From Rhizomys pruinosus (lineage: Eukaryota > Chordata > Mammalia > Rodentia > Spalacidae): a DNA stretch of 64,000 nucleotides. The notes below the pieces were generated by a model. That model saw only the letters and a list, made by a program, of their open reading frames with translations, was not told the origin of the DNA and searched no databases. Numbering within the stretch: position 1 is the stretch's first letter; every line of letters begins with the position of its first letter. Where the stretch lies: contig VZQC01003052.1 in NCBI GenBank assembly GCA_009823505.1, positions 2,735,087 to 2,799,086 of the forward strand, read 5' to 3'. Below are positions 13,060 to 27,800 of this stretch, in pieces. The position numbers were made by a program, and so were the translations under genes.

Positions 13060-16000
13060 ATGTACAGTAACTGTAAAAAAAAGAGGGAATGGTATCTTGT
13101 TGAACCAAGAAATAGAGGTCTGAATTGAGGCAGGAGAAGGGGAAACAGCAAAGGTATTTAAGAGATCAACATGTCAAAATGTGATTGGGGGGGTGACCGA
13201 CCCAGAGTTCTAATTTTTGATGACTGAGTAAATAATTGACACCATATGAAAAAGAAATTAAAGAAAAGTTATAGCTGGGCGTGGTGGCACATGCCTTTAA
13301 TCCTAGCACTTGGGAGGCAAAGGCAGGCGGATCTTTGTGAGTTCAAGGCCAGCCTGGTCTACAGAGTGAGTTCCAGGACCGCTGGGGCTACAGGGAGACC
13401 CTGTCTCGAAAAGACAAAAAAAAAAGAAAAGTTATGTGTACCCATGAACACTGAATGGACATGAACCCATTTGTGGGAAAACTGGGGCCAGAGAAGTCAA
13501 GTTATTAATGGGACTGTGCTGGATAGCTGTAGAGGGACCCTCAACTGGGGAATTGCCTCCATTGGACTGGCCTATGGCCACGTCTGTAGGGGTATTTTCT
13601 TGGGCAAGTGCACAGCCCACAGTGGGTGATGCCACCCCCAAGGCAGGTTGGGCTGTATTGTATAAGAAAGCAGGTTGAGCATGGACCAGGGGAGCAAGCC
13701 AGTATGGAGCACTCCTCCATGGCCTGCGCAGCACCTCCTGCCTCCAGGTTCCTGCCCCAAGTTCTTATCTGGGCTCCCTAAGTGATCAATTGTGACCCAG
13801 GAGATGGAAGATGAATAAACTTTCTTCCCCAAGTTGGTTCTGGTCAGAATGTTTTGTTAGAACTGAAAGCAAACCAGTACAGGGAATAGAGATCATTTAA
13901 GAAGAGGTGATGTGTAAGATTAAGCATGCTAAAATGAAATGGTGTCAGAAAGTCTAAAAAATGAGACAAAACAAATGGCAAATGAGGTAGGGAAAGAAAG
14001 ACATCGTAGTAATTATATAACACAAGGAAAAGAAAAATCTCAAGGGAGTAATCAAGTGATCTGAGATTCAGAATAAACACAGGCCCAAGTATCTGCATAT
14101 CTGCATCTATATAAACATATGTACAGATATGAACATATATGTTGTGTTTAGCTATTACTATGACAGCAATAGGATTAATTTTATGCAAAAATATATCTTT
14201 AATTTTCAAAATTCATTGTGATGAGTTATCACTGTCAACTTGACTGGATTTTATAATCACATAGGAGATAGAGACACCTGTGGTCATGTGTCTGAGAACA
14301 TTTCCAGAAAGTTTTTAACTGAGAGCAAACCCACCCCAAACATGGGCTATGTGCCCAACCTTAGTAAAAGGGGAAAGGAACAGAAAAGGCTGATGAACAC
14401 CTGCATTCACCGCTGTTCCCGAAGGCTGATACAACCTCTCTTTTGTCAGGGTTTGGTCAGAGCAATGAGAACTAATACAACAATGGAATACAAAAGTCTC
14501 TTAAATTTTTTTATTTTTACCCAATTAGTTTTTGGGTTTTTTTTTGTCTTTTCGAGACAGGGTCTCCCTGTAGCCCCAGCTGTCCTGGAACTCGCTCTGT
14601 AGACCAGGCTGGCCTTGAACTCACAAAGATCAGCCTGCCTCTGCCTCCCAAGTGCTAGGATTAAAGGCGTGCGCCACCACACCCGGCTTCCCAATTAGCA
14701 ACCAAATAAATGATATTCCAAATACTCATTTAAGGGCGAATGAGGTGGAGGCTAGGTAAGCAGGTAAGTTCAAGACAAGCCTGGTCTACATAGTAAATCC
14801 CAGGCCAACCAGAGTTACATATTGAGAACCTGTCCCAAATTCTCCCTCATACAGATCAAAATACTTATTAAAGTTCAGAAATTGCCCAATAATAACATTA
14901 TTGAGAAAACTACCCAATAATATATTATTTTCTAGTTTGTACCTACTTCATATCCTCATGTGAAATAGGAACAAACTAGAGAATACAAAAACCTCAATGA
15001 ATAGCAAACAATAGGCAAAGCTCTAACTGGAAAGCAATGACTAAAAAGCCAATCTTTTTTTTTTTTTTTTAACTTTTTTGAGACAGGGTCTCCCAGTAGC
15101 CCCAGCTGTTCTGGAATGATGTAGACCAGGCTGGCCTTGAACCCACAGAGATCTGCCTGTCTCTGCCTCCCAAGTGCCGGGATTACATGCACCACATGCT
15201 CGGCAGGGAGAGACAAAAGAGATAAAAATAAGAGCCAGAGCTGAGAAAACAGAAACAACTCTACCAACAGATTCAGCCACAGCACAAGACAATCAGGAAA
15301 AAGTAAAGAGGCTGGTGACAGACTGCCCCTTCTAGTTCCGAACCTTCCTGATTACATCATGGACCACTCATACATTTTTTATAACATCTGGAGTATTTTT
15401 TGAGAAATTAAAAATTATGTCTTTGTCCTTATGAACTTAATATATGGATTTTGGGAAATACTACACTAACAAAACCATTGCATTAATCACCTCAGCACAG
15501 TACCAGCATCTGTAACAGACATTTGCTAGCACAGTGACAACACAAAAAGAGTGCACATATCCAATACATTGTTGGTAGCAGGGAAGTTATGATGGATTAA
15601 ATCATTCTGCTTACAAGAATTTATCCATGGAATCCCACAGTTTCTAAGGCAATGCAATCAGAGTTGTCATATATAGTACAAAACAAAGAGTGACATTCAT
15701 GTAGTACACATGTATTCAAAGTCCAGAGGAGGGCATGCTGGTACATGCCTGCAATCTCTGCATCTCAGCTAAAGGAGGATCTGGAGTTCTAGGCCAGCTT
15801 GAGCTTATCATTTGGACTCTGTCTCAAGAAACAAACACAAACAGTTCTGAAGGACTGTGTAATAATGTATGTTAACACTCCTGAACACTTAAAAATGTTT
15901 AGCATGATCACTTTTATTAGACATACAAAATCAAAGTTTAAAAAAAATGTCAAGATTCTCCTAAGGAAATGCAGTTGAACCACATGAATCTTTACGGTGT

Positions 16001-19000
16001 TGATACCCCTCCAAAATAGAAGACTAACTACAGGGTAAGAATCAATTGCTAGTCATCTTCAGTGATCCTTGATAAATGCTACCCTGATATGTTCAAATAT
16101 CAGTAACTCAATGCATCCACTTAATGTGTTTTCTGGAAACAAAAACAAAATAAAAAACACTAGGTTGGATACAATGCTTTAGAAAAGATGGCTTTTATAT
16201 CCAAAGAACAGCCACATGTAAGGAATTAAAACACAACTATATAGAAGTTCTCAAAGCCTAAATAAATAGTATAGAATATCAGGGCAGAAAAGAAATTATT
16301 TCCTGCCTAAACAAAAAGACTAGAGGAACTTGCTTGACAAGAAATTTAAGATGGCCAGGCGTGGTGGCACACGCCTTTAATCCTAGCACTTGGGAGGCAG
16401 AGGCAGGCAGGATTTTTTTGAGTTCAAGGCCAGCCTGGTCTACAGAGTGAATTCCAGGACAGCTGGGGCTAAAGGGAGACCCTGTCTCAAAAAGACCCCC
16501 CCAAAAAAAAAAAAATTTAAGGTGAACTTTGATAACTGAATATAACCTGAATAGCAAAGGCAGATGCAACTAGACACTGTCAATAGAGGGTACTGGAGAT
16601 GGTTCAGTAGGTAAGAATTTTGCTTCTCAAGTTGGATCCCCAGCACAGTGGAGGTGAGTGGAGACAGGCGGATCACTAGAGCGTGCTGGCCAGCCAGCCT
16701 CTCCACACCCAGCAAGTTCCACCTTCACTGAGAGGTCCTGTCTCAGGTAAGGTAAAGAATGAAAACAGAGCCAGCCAGGCGTGGTGGCACACGACTTTAA
16801 TCCTAGCACTCAGGAGGCAGAGGCAGGTGGATCTCTGTGAGGCCAGCCTGGTCTACAGAGTGAGTTCAAGACAGCTGGGGCTACAGAGAGACCCTGTCTC
16901 AAAATAAAAAAAAGAATGAAAAGAAGATACCCACTGTCCTACAATACCCTCTGCACAGGTAAACGCAGGCATACATCACACATACAAACAAAAACAATTA
17001 TCAATGAACAAAGGTGTTGGGAAACACACAACCAAGTCTGACTTAAGTTGCATAAAGGAGAGACAGTAACCAACAAGTAAGCTGTAAATATTAGTATTAG
17101 TAATCAAACTTATTTTTAATCAAACTTTTGGTACAGTGCTTGTCACCCAAGCATGAGGACCTGAGTTTGGATCCGTAGCACCTTCCCAAAAAGCCAGGGA
17201 AAGAGGCAAACCCTGTGTTAACTTCTGAAATGTATGTGCGTTCATATGCATGCACGTACACTATCAGCCTTAATGGAACTAAGAATTCAAGAAGAGGCAC
17301 AAAGACTGAACTGAAACTATAGGGGTGAATGAGATCATTATGATGATCTGTACCTCAGAAATACCCGAGGCAGGAAGTTTTGTGGTTGAATTGTGTGCTC
17401 CAGAGAAACACCGCCAAGCCAGGAACCTACAGATCTCAGAGACCTTGCTGCTACGATTACAGACTGGCCTCTAGAACTGTGATTTTTAAGTCACTAATTT
17501 GTGTTACTTTGCCATAGCAACCCTACAAAAATAATAGATAATTAGAAGAAATCTACAAAAGTGGCAAAGGAAAAACACAGAAAATAACTAAGCCAAAAAT
17601 CAAAAGGAACGGATTCTGATATTCAAAAGATAAGAAATTAGGCTGGTAAGATGCTGTGCTAGTGTCAAAAACTAGATTCCAATCTAAAGTCGGGCATAGC
17701 ATGCTCTTGGTTAGATGGGAGGCGGACAGACTTCCTGGAAGCCTGCCAGCTAGCTAGCCTGGAGTAAACAGCAGTAAAGGAGAGACCACACCTCAAAGAA
17801 GAGAGTGAGGACTGACAGCCACAGCCACGTTCGCCCTCTGACTTTTTTTTTTTAATTCTTTTTAATTTTTTTTTTCTTAGCCACCATGTGGGTGCTGGGG
17901 ATCAAACCCGGTTCCTCTGCAAGAGCACTTGGCACTCTTAACCGGTAGGCCATCTCTCTAGCCCCTTAATTTATTTTTTTATGTGTATGAATGTACTGTC
18001 TGCATGCAGGTCTGTGCACCCGTGTCTCGAAGTGCTGTGGAGGTCAGAAGGGGGCGTTGGATTCGCCTGGAACTGGGAGTCAAAGACCGTTCTCGGCCGC
18101 CATGTGGGTGCTGGGAATCTAACCGGGGTCCTCTGCAAGAGCAATCTGCGCTCTTAACTGCTAGGCCATCTCTCCAGCCCCACCCTCTGACGTTCACACA
18201 AGTGCTGACTCACAGTTTCCTGAGAGGGGTGGGAGGGGAGACACAAACTGGCTGTGTTGATGCACACCTTTAATCCCAGCACTCAGGAGGCAGAGGCAAA
18301 TGCAGGTGGATCTCTGAGTTCAAGGCCAGCCTGGTGGCCTTGAACTCAGTGGAGTTCTAGGTCAGCTGAGGCTACAGGGAGACTGTCTCAAAAAGACCTC
18401 TCCCCACCCAAAAAAAAAAAAAGTTTCCTAAGGAAGAAGAATGGCCTGCCTTCCTGACCAAATAGAAGACAGGTAATCTTACGAACCTCGTCAAAGTTCT
18501 GTTCATTGTGAAGCTTCCTCAGTAGCATCACCTTCACTAGCTTAGACTCTTCATGCCCATCACTAAATGCTTCGGAGATCTCATAGTGTACTACATCATG
18601 CCTCTCTCAGCATTCCATAACCTCCAATTATCAATTCTTCAAATCAGGTAATTATAAAACACTTTTAGCTCCAGATATCCTGGAACTCACTATGTAGACC
18701 AGGGTGGCCTTGAACTGAAGAAATTCACCTGCCTCAGCCTCTGGTGTGCTGGGATTAAAGGGGTGTGCCACCACATGTAGCTGACACTGAGCTCTTTACA
18801 AATGCAAATCTAGATGATTCCTCCTCATGAGTCTGTTTTCCTCAACATCTTTCTCAACTGGTACAGAATGCATGTTTTCTGATCTACCCCCATTTCTCTG
18901 CATTCTACCCATCCTTTAAGGCCCAGGTTGAGCAGGGCCTGGTGGCACATGCCTTTAATCCCAGCACTGAGGAGGCAAGAGGCAGAGGCCAGACTGGTCT

Positions 19001-22000
19001 ACAAAGCGAGCTCTGGGCCAGCTAGTACTAAAGGGAGACTCTGTCTCAAAAAGAACCCCCCAACCTCCCCCAAAAGGCCTAGGTTGAGGGCTGGTGATAG
19101 AGCACACAGCCAGAGTGTTTGCCTAGCCTGCAAAAGGCCCTAGGGTGGGTCCTTAGCCCCACAATAAGTAAATAAGGCTCAGTTTGACCTCTTTGAAGGT
19201 TTTTATGGGCCAGGGAAGGTTTCCCCTTTGAATACAGTGTATATTTATGCTAAAGTTTTAGTACTTGGTGTTAAGATTGTATCATCACTTTAACTTCTAA
19301 TGTGCCAATGTCTTTTCCAACTAGCTTGTAAATATCAAATGACGGGCTGGAGAGATAGCCTAGCGGTTAAGAGCGCCAACCGCTCTTACAGAGGACGCCG
19401 GTTCGATCCCCAGCACCCACATGGCGGCTAAGAACCGTCTGAAACTCCAATTCCAGGAGAACTCCAGTTCCAGGGGAATCCGATACCCTCTTCTGACCTC
19501 CGTGGCGTTGCACGACACGGGTGCACAAACTTGCATGCAGACAGTACGTTCATACACATACAGAAATAAATAGAATTAATAAAAATTTTTAAAAAAAAAA
19601 TATCAAATGACATATCACTCCATTAAACATGTACTTATTAAACACATTTTAGATAAAAAGCCAACCCAGGGGCTGGAGAGATGGCCTAGCGGTTAAGAGC
19701 TCCGACTGCTCTTGCAAAGGACCCAGGTTAGATCCCCAGCACCCACATGGCAGCTGAAAACCGTCTTTAACCTCACTTCCAGGGGAATCTGACACCCTCT
19801 TCTGACCTCTGTGGCACTGCACGACACGGGTGCACAAACTTACATGCAGACTGTACATTCATACACATATGAAAATAAAATAAAAAAATAAATAAAATTA
19901 TATAAAAAAAAAAATGCCAACCCAGTACTACCACCCTGAAAGGAGACTGTCAGTTACCTCCAACACTTTGTCTTCGCTTTCTCTTACATTCACCAGGAGT
20001 TTCACAGTCACCGTCTTCAAAGCCTTCCAGTGATGGAGTAGCACAGAGACCATCAATACCTAGCATAGCTGGTATCTTTTCCAGGATAAAATCTGGCACA
20101 CGCCCTAGATGAAAATGTCCATAAAACACTTACTCCTTCCCTTCCACATCCCCAAAATGTAATGTTAGCCTTCTAACAGCTGTCTTCATACTCATTTGAA
20201 ATAGACTAGAATTGCCTCACTTAAATAAATCCTACTACTTATAATGCAACTACCTCTTACCAATATCCGATGCACAATCAATAAGAGTCTGCACTACTGC
20301 TGCCTGTAACCGTAGCTTTTTCTCTGTGTTAGCAGACATCTTCTCATGTCCTTCACTTGTCTGAAGAAGATTTGGTGCAAATATAACTGCAAGATTGCTG
20401 CTATCCATCTTATTCTCACTGGCCCTAGACAACAAAAATGTGCATTAAATGGAGAAAAAGTAAAAGTATAAAAAGCTAAAATACATTGAGTACATTTGCT
20501 TTATCAGCCACTTACAGGTGAAAATAGTCACCCCATTATCTATCAATCTACATAAGTGGTGGGAGGGGAAGGGGAAGCGGGAGGGGAAGCAGAAGGGGAG
20601 GGGAGAGGGAAGGGAAGGGGGAAGGAGAAAAGAAGGGGAGGGAAGGGAAGGAGAAAGGGAGGGGAGGGGAGGGGAGGGAAGGAAAAAGGAAAGGAAAAAG
20701 GGAAAGGGAAAGAGAAAGGGAAAGGAAAGGGGAAAGGGAAAGGGGAAAGGCAGGAAGAGAGTGGAGGGAAGGAAAGGGAAGGAAGGGGCAAAGCCAGGGA
20801 CATAGCTTAGTGGTGAAGCTTGCCTACTATGTAGAAGGTCCCAAGTTTGAACCTTAATACTGGAAACATGAAAGAACATAAGACCCCCAAAATATATGGC
20901 CTTTCCAATATATAAGTCATCAAAACCATACTAATCTTTTTATACTTTGCTTTTACACAAATTAGCCTTGTTTATCTGACTTTCAAAGTTACACATATAA
21001 AACTTATTAGTTTTAAAAGGCATCAGTTATGCATAAAACCTGACTCATTAATAGCAGAGCAAAGAAACATAAATATTTTAAAAGCACAGTAATCAGAATC
21101 TATTTAGTGGACAATGAATCTTATGAAGACCAATAAGCCATTAAGACATTCATCAAAGACTCCAAGGATGCAAGAAAATAGTAATTTATTTGATATATTA
21201 GTTCTTAAATTATACGAAGTATACTTCCTACGATAAGGAAATAATAGAAAAAACTTCTACTCCAAATGAAACTTATTGAAAAACTTCCATTCCAATGAAA
21301 TTTATTAACTATACAACACCTCTTCAGGTAGCTGAGAAATTAAACTCATTTAAGGCTTTTTTTTTTTTTGATGACCACTTACCTAAGAGAAACATTCCTG
21401 AGAAAGTTAAAGAAGTATCTTAATATATCAATTGTGTGATCTTCCAGGAGACAGGAGAGCAACAATGTAGCTTTACTCTTCTCCTCTGTTCCCAACTGTT
21501 GAGCTTTGAAAAGTGCTTCATGCAGATCTGCTGGAAGAATGGGCTCTGGCAGTTCCCTAAAGAACTGCTTAAGAAGTCCTGCAATATCACAAGGCAGTGC
21601 AGCAGACAAGCACCCTTCACCATGATCCAGTTTGTTCTGAAATAAATACAACAATCATGAGCATTCCTAAAGTTCAAAAGTTTATTAAATGCAATATTTA
21701 CCAAACCTAATTAAAGAGGTTCTCTTAATTCTTGTTTTAATATTATTCCTTTGTAGAAGGTTAAAAGTAATAAAACTGTTTATTTTCATCTCATTTGTAT
21801 TTTATAGGAATGATGACCACAAATTCAAAAGTACTCTATTCAATTATTGATTGATTGATTGATTATCTTTTTTGAGACAGGGTGTCCCTATAGCCCCAGC
21901 TGGCCTGGAACTTGCTATATACACCAGGCTGGCCTTGAACTCAGATCCACCAGCCTGTGTCTCTGGAATGCTGGGATTAAAGCACCACCACACCCAGCTT

Positions 22001-24822
22001 ATTAAAGTTCTGGGTTTTTTTCTTAATATTTAAAAAAATTTTTTATTTAAAAGTACTGTTTTTAAAGCACTATATAAATGATATAAAAGTTCTTTAGGAA
22101 AACTATTTCAACCATTAAAAAAAAATCAGAAAATAGTACAAATGAAAAATCATAGTTCAGAAATATGCTTACCTTCAATGCCTTTAGACGGATGACAGAA
22201 CCTGATTTCCTAAAAAGCCCTTCTGTATGAATATGCTCTTCCAAAGACATGCAAGCATCAACAAGAAAGCTGAAAGACAAACTTTTTTAAGTGGCTAAAT
22301 ACTTACCTCACCAGCACTATTCTATTGCCAAGATCCCTGAGCAGGCCCAGCACTATGGCCCTTTCTGCTCTAATGGCACAAATCCCCTTAACGCTTGTGA
22401 CAAAGGACTGTTTTTTAGCTGCCAGTTTCCTAACTTCCTCTAGGCCACATCTCTGCTCAATTCTGCGTGCTTGTCTACTTCCCTTCAGCGCACAAGGCTT
22501 TTCATCTCCATTTCATCACATCCCTATTTCCCTTCAACTCTCAGACACATTCACTCACTGCTCCAATGAAACAGCACTCATCAATGTCATCAGTGTCACA
22601 GCCCTGCCAGATCCACAGTTGATTAACTGTCCTCATACTGCTTGACCCATCTGCATGTGATACATCTAACCATTCCCCTGCTCAAAATGGCTTTTCACTT
22701 CATTGTCCTCTGATTTTCCTGCTACTTCCTGAAACTTTTTTTTTTCTCAGTGCCCATCTCTTCTATTTGGTGGAAAGGACTCTGTTCAAGGCCTTTTTGG
22801 AAGACAGAATTTCACATAGCCCAGACTGGCCTCAAATTTGCTATGCAGTCAGGATAACCTTGAACTCTGGATCCTCCCCAGCTCTACCTCTCAAGTACTG
22901 GAATGGCAAGTATGTGCCAGGGGAGACCTATGCACAGCTCTAAGTATCTATCACCTACTACATTTCCCAAAAAATAAAGCGAAGTTCTTCTCATCCCAAC
23001 ATTTTTCCTTAGCAAAGTGGGATTCATAATTCATAATTCATCTAGTCCTTATAATCATTGTAAGGACTGATTACTCCACTCTGACTATGAATAGTAATCT
23101 CAACCAATGTTAGCTTTAAGTACTTAGATATTCAACAGCTGGCACCCAAAATTACAATGTACACTAGCCACAAAATAAAACAGTATTAGTGCAGAGACCA
23201 AAGGGAAACCACTCAGGTAGAGGATATCTGACAAGCTGGGTTTCTTCTTGTAGGCAACAAAGTTTCAGACATCATTAAGACTTTGCAATTCTGTTAAAAA
23301 TTATCTCAAACCCGGCATGGTGGCGTGCGCCTTTAATCCTAGCACTTGGGAGGCAGAGGCAGGTGGATCTCTGTGAGTTCAAGGCCAGCCTGGTCTACAG
23401 AGTGAGTTCCAGGACAGCCAGAGCTACAGGAAGATCCTGTCTCAAAAAGACAAAAAAAAAAAAAATCTCCGATGGGGGCTGGAGAGATCGCCTAGCGGTT
23501 AAGAGCGTCTGGACCTGGGTTCGATCCCCAGCACCCACATGGCGGCTGAGAACCGTCTTTAACTCCAGTTCCAGGGGTATCTAACACCCTCTTCTGGCCT
23601 CCAAGGCATTGCACAACACAGGTGCACCAACCTACATGCAGACAGTACATTCATATACATAAAAAATAAATAAAATAAAAAAAATTATCAGTTATTTCAT
23701 TACAAGGAAATCAAACCTTTAATAGGTCATGTAAAAAGCAAAACAGTAAGTGGCAGTTAGAGGAACTGCAAATCTAACCTTAAATGTACCTCTGCAGGAA
23801 GGTATTCAACACATACTCGTGGACACATATGTGCAGATGAAAACAATACAGCTTGTATGTGGAAGTCAGAAGACAACTTTGTGGAGAATCCACGGATTTA
23901 GGGTTTCTAACTCAGGTTGCCAAGCTGGACCTAATTTTTTATTTTTGATATTAGCTAATGCTGAGATGAAATACTCTGCTGGTTTGAAACAAATGTATGC
24001 ATCAAGCTACTATTTTTTTGTTTTGTTTTCGGTCTTTTTTGAGACAGGGTCTCCCTTTAGTCCCAGCTGGCCTGGAGCTCTCTATATAGACCAGGCTGGC
24101 CTTGAACTCAGAGATCTGCCTGCCTCTGCCTCCAGAGTGCTAGGATTAAAGGCAAGTGCCACCACACTGGGCTTAAAGACAGTTCTTAGCTGCCATGTGG
24201 GTGCTGGGAATTTAACCCAGGTCCTCTGCAAGAGCAGTCAGTGCTCTTAACTACTGAGCCTTCTCTCTATCTCTAGCCCCCAAGCTACTATTTTTAAAAC
24301 TTTTTAAAATACAGTTTGAAATATTTACTCATTCAATCTCTCCTTACCTTGGTATGTGTCCATATTCGGGTATAACAGAATGAGGCAATGCACTAAAAGG
24401 TACTCCAAATATTTTACCCTAAAATGACAAATCAGCTACTTAGCACAATACTAGGCATAAAATAAATTTTCTTAAACATTAGGCAAATTAAAAAAATCAG
24501 GAATAAGAAGATATTAGAAATAAACTCTAAAACAATTATTTCAAAGCTGATGACATAACTTTTTTCCCCATCAGATTGGCCATGTTGATTAAAAAAAAAA
24601 AAACAATTATTTCAAGTACATTTACTAACAAGTAACTGCTATTACTAGAACTTATGCTAGATTGAAAAGACAGTCCACACAAAGTCACTGCCCTCAAATA
24701 ATCTGTGAATTCTTCTAGTCTCCAACCTGATTATGGGAAGCTGATACAGTTAATGTCTAATAAAAATATTCTTTTTAAAAATATTCATATCATGTGCATG
24801 TGCCTGCATACACACACACACA

Positions 24823-24865
<43 letters not shown>

Positions 24866-27800
24866 TTGGGGGGGGCGTCTTTTTGAGACAGGGTCTCCCT
24901 TTAGTCCTAGCCAGCTTGGAATTTACTATGTAGTCCAGGTTGGCCTTGAACTCACAGACATCCACAGGCCTCTGCCTCCCAAGCACTGGGATTAAAGGAG
25001 TGGGCCCCCATGCCTGGCACAGCCTGCCTATTTTTGTACATCAGGTATGTATAGGTGCCCACAGAGTCCAGAAGGAAGTATCAGGTCCCCTAGAACTTGA
25101 GTTATGGGTGGTTCTGAACTACCTTACCTGTGTCCCCTGCAACAGGAACAACTGCTTAAATGCCGAGCCATCTCTGCAGCCCCAATAAGTAAATTCCTAA
25201 ACCAAATTTGGCTCAAATATTAACATTTTCACCAAAATACTTTACTCATGTACTAATGCACATAAAAGAATTCCTGTCATATATTAATTCTTCCTAAAAT
25301 ACATCAGATGTAGTTATTTTTAGCCCTCACGACTTTTCCACACTATAACAGAGTACATTTTGACTATGTCCCAAGATTCACAAAGTCAAGATTCTGCAGA
25401 TACTTAGGACAATTATTTAACTACCTGAAAAGTAAAAAAAAAACCACATTTATATTTTAACATACCAAGGATCTCAAAAGTAAATGTGTGTTGGTTGTTT
25501 CTACCACTATCTTGTACCTGAATGTGAACTTCTTAAACACACGTCACTGGCTGAGCATGGTGGCGCACGCCTTTAATCCCAGCCTTGGGGAGGCAGAGGC
25601 AGGCTGATCTCTGAGAGTTCCAGGACAGCTGTGACTATAAGGAGACCCTGTCTCAAAAAGACCAAAATCCATAGGGCATGATGGTGCATGCCTTTAATCC
25701 CAGCACTTGGGAGGCAGAGGCACGCACATCTCTGTGAATTCAAGGCCAGCCTCGTCTACATAGTGAGTTCCAGGACAGCTGGGGCTACAGGGAAACCCTG
25801 TCTCAAAAAGACCAAAAAAGATGAAAATAACTAATTAACTAGTTAACTAATTAATTAAAAAGAACAAAAACCATGTCACTAATGAAGATGGCTGAGGCTT
25901 TGCGATATACTGAAAAGTCAAGCCTGTGTCTGGTCTGCATACTCAAAATAAGATGAGTATACCTAATCTCATGTTAACTTAGCTTAGATGGATCTGCTGT
26001 CCATAAAGTGCTTAACACAATAATGAAATGTTTACTAGTCCTGCTTCAAGTACTTGTTAAATATTCCAATCTGAAGTTCCAGAGGCAAGCATGCCAGCTT
26101 ACTAATCTTGACTTTTTACTTTCTGGCTGAGCAACCTTACTCAAAACATTAACAACATGCTCTGTCTTCCATTTCTACACATACATTTTAGGTTACAGAA
26201 TTACAGAATCAAATGAATCAAAATATGTGGCGCACATACCAATTAAGTATTCAAAAAATGTTTCTGTTATGCCTATCATTTCAAGATGAACTATTTTAAT
26301 GTTAGTATGGATAAGCCCTTTATTTGCATAAATCAAAATTTTCCTGATACTATGAAACAAAACAAAATACAAAAATGAATATGCTAGAGTGGATATCAGT
26401 TTAGAAGCACAGCTTGAATATAGAAAGTTCCTTTATGTTTCATCGGTTTTAATAACTAGCTCTACAAATAACTTGTACAATTTAATCTCATAAAACCAGA
26501 ACATAACAGTATTATGATTATTATTTTTAGTCTTTTTGAGATAGGGTCTCCCTGCAGCCCCAGCTGTCCTGGAACTCCCTGTGTAGACCAGGCTGGCCTT
26601 GAACTCAGAGATGTGCCTGCCTCTGCCTCCCAAGTGCTGGGATTAAAGGTGTGTGCCACCACACCTGGCTCAGTATTATTATTATTATTATTACTATTGG
26701 TATTTTTGAGATAGTCTCCCTGTAGCCCCAGTTGGCTTGGAACTCACTCTGCAGACCAGGCTGTCCTTGAACTCAAGAGAGATGTGCCTGCCTCTACTTC
26801 CCGAGTGCTGGGATTAAAAGCATGTGCTCAGTATTATTATTATCATTATTATTATTATTTTTTTTTTTGGTATTTTTGAGGCAGGGTCTCCCTTTTGGTA
26901 CCAGCTGTCCTGGAGCTCACTCTGTAGACCAGGCTGGCCTTGAACTCACAGAGATCTGCCTACCTCTACCTCCCGAGTTCTGGGATTAAAGGTGTGCGCC
27001 ACCACGCCTGGCTTCAGTATTATTTTTTTTTTAATTTTTTTTATTATTAATTTTTATTTATTTCTGTTTGTGTATGAATGTACTGTCTGCATGCAAGTGT
27101 GTGCACCCGTGTCGTGCAATGCCGCGGAGGTCAGAAGACGGTGTCGGATTCCCCTGGAACTGGAGTTCTCCTGGAATTGGAGTTTCAGACGGTTCTCGGA
27201 CGCCATGTGGGTGCTGGGGATCGAACCCGGGTCCTCTGTAAGAGCGGTTGCGGGGCTGAAGAGATGGCTCAGCGGTCAAGGGCACCAACTGCTCTTGCAG
27301 AGGACCTGGGTTCGATTCCCAGCACCCACATGCCAGCTAACTCCAGTCACCAAGGTGATCCAACGCCCTCTTCTGACCTCCATGGCATTGCGGGACACGG
27401 GTGCACCAACCTACATGCAGACAGTACACTCATACACATAAAAAATAATAAATTTTTAAAAATTAAAAAAAAAAAGGCTTCTATTACTTCTCTTTAAAGG
27501 ATGAAGAGCCAGATGTGGTGGCACATGGCTTTAATCCCAGCACTTGGGAGGCAGAGGCAGAGGCAGGCAGATCTCTGTGAGTTCAAGGCCAGCCAGGTCT
27601 ACACAGTAAGCTCCAGGCCAGCTGGGACTAAAGGAGACCCTGTCTCAAAAAGACCCCCCCAAAAAGGATGAAGAAACCCTATTAGCTAATATCCACCAGA
27701 GCTAGAGAAACAATTTTCATTTACCTGACCTCCCTGTTAGCTTGTCATACAGGTACTACAGAATGACCATTGTATTTCATCAGAGTACCAGCATTTCTAG

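Noticed and set aside
20445..20879. Long open frames on both strands across the purine tract (for example 144 codons minus, 95 codons plus)
   Set aside because: They are produced by low-complexity GGA/GAA sequence, which lacks stop codons. Composition is Lys/Arg/Glu/Gly or Pro/Ser/Phe only.
26992..27497. Frames of about 140-150 codons spanning the B2 inverted pair
   Set aside because: They translate B2 sequence. The same peptides recur at every B2 in the window.
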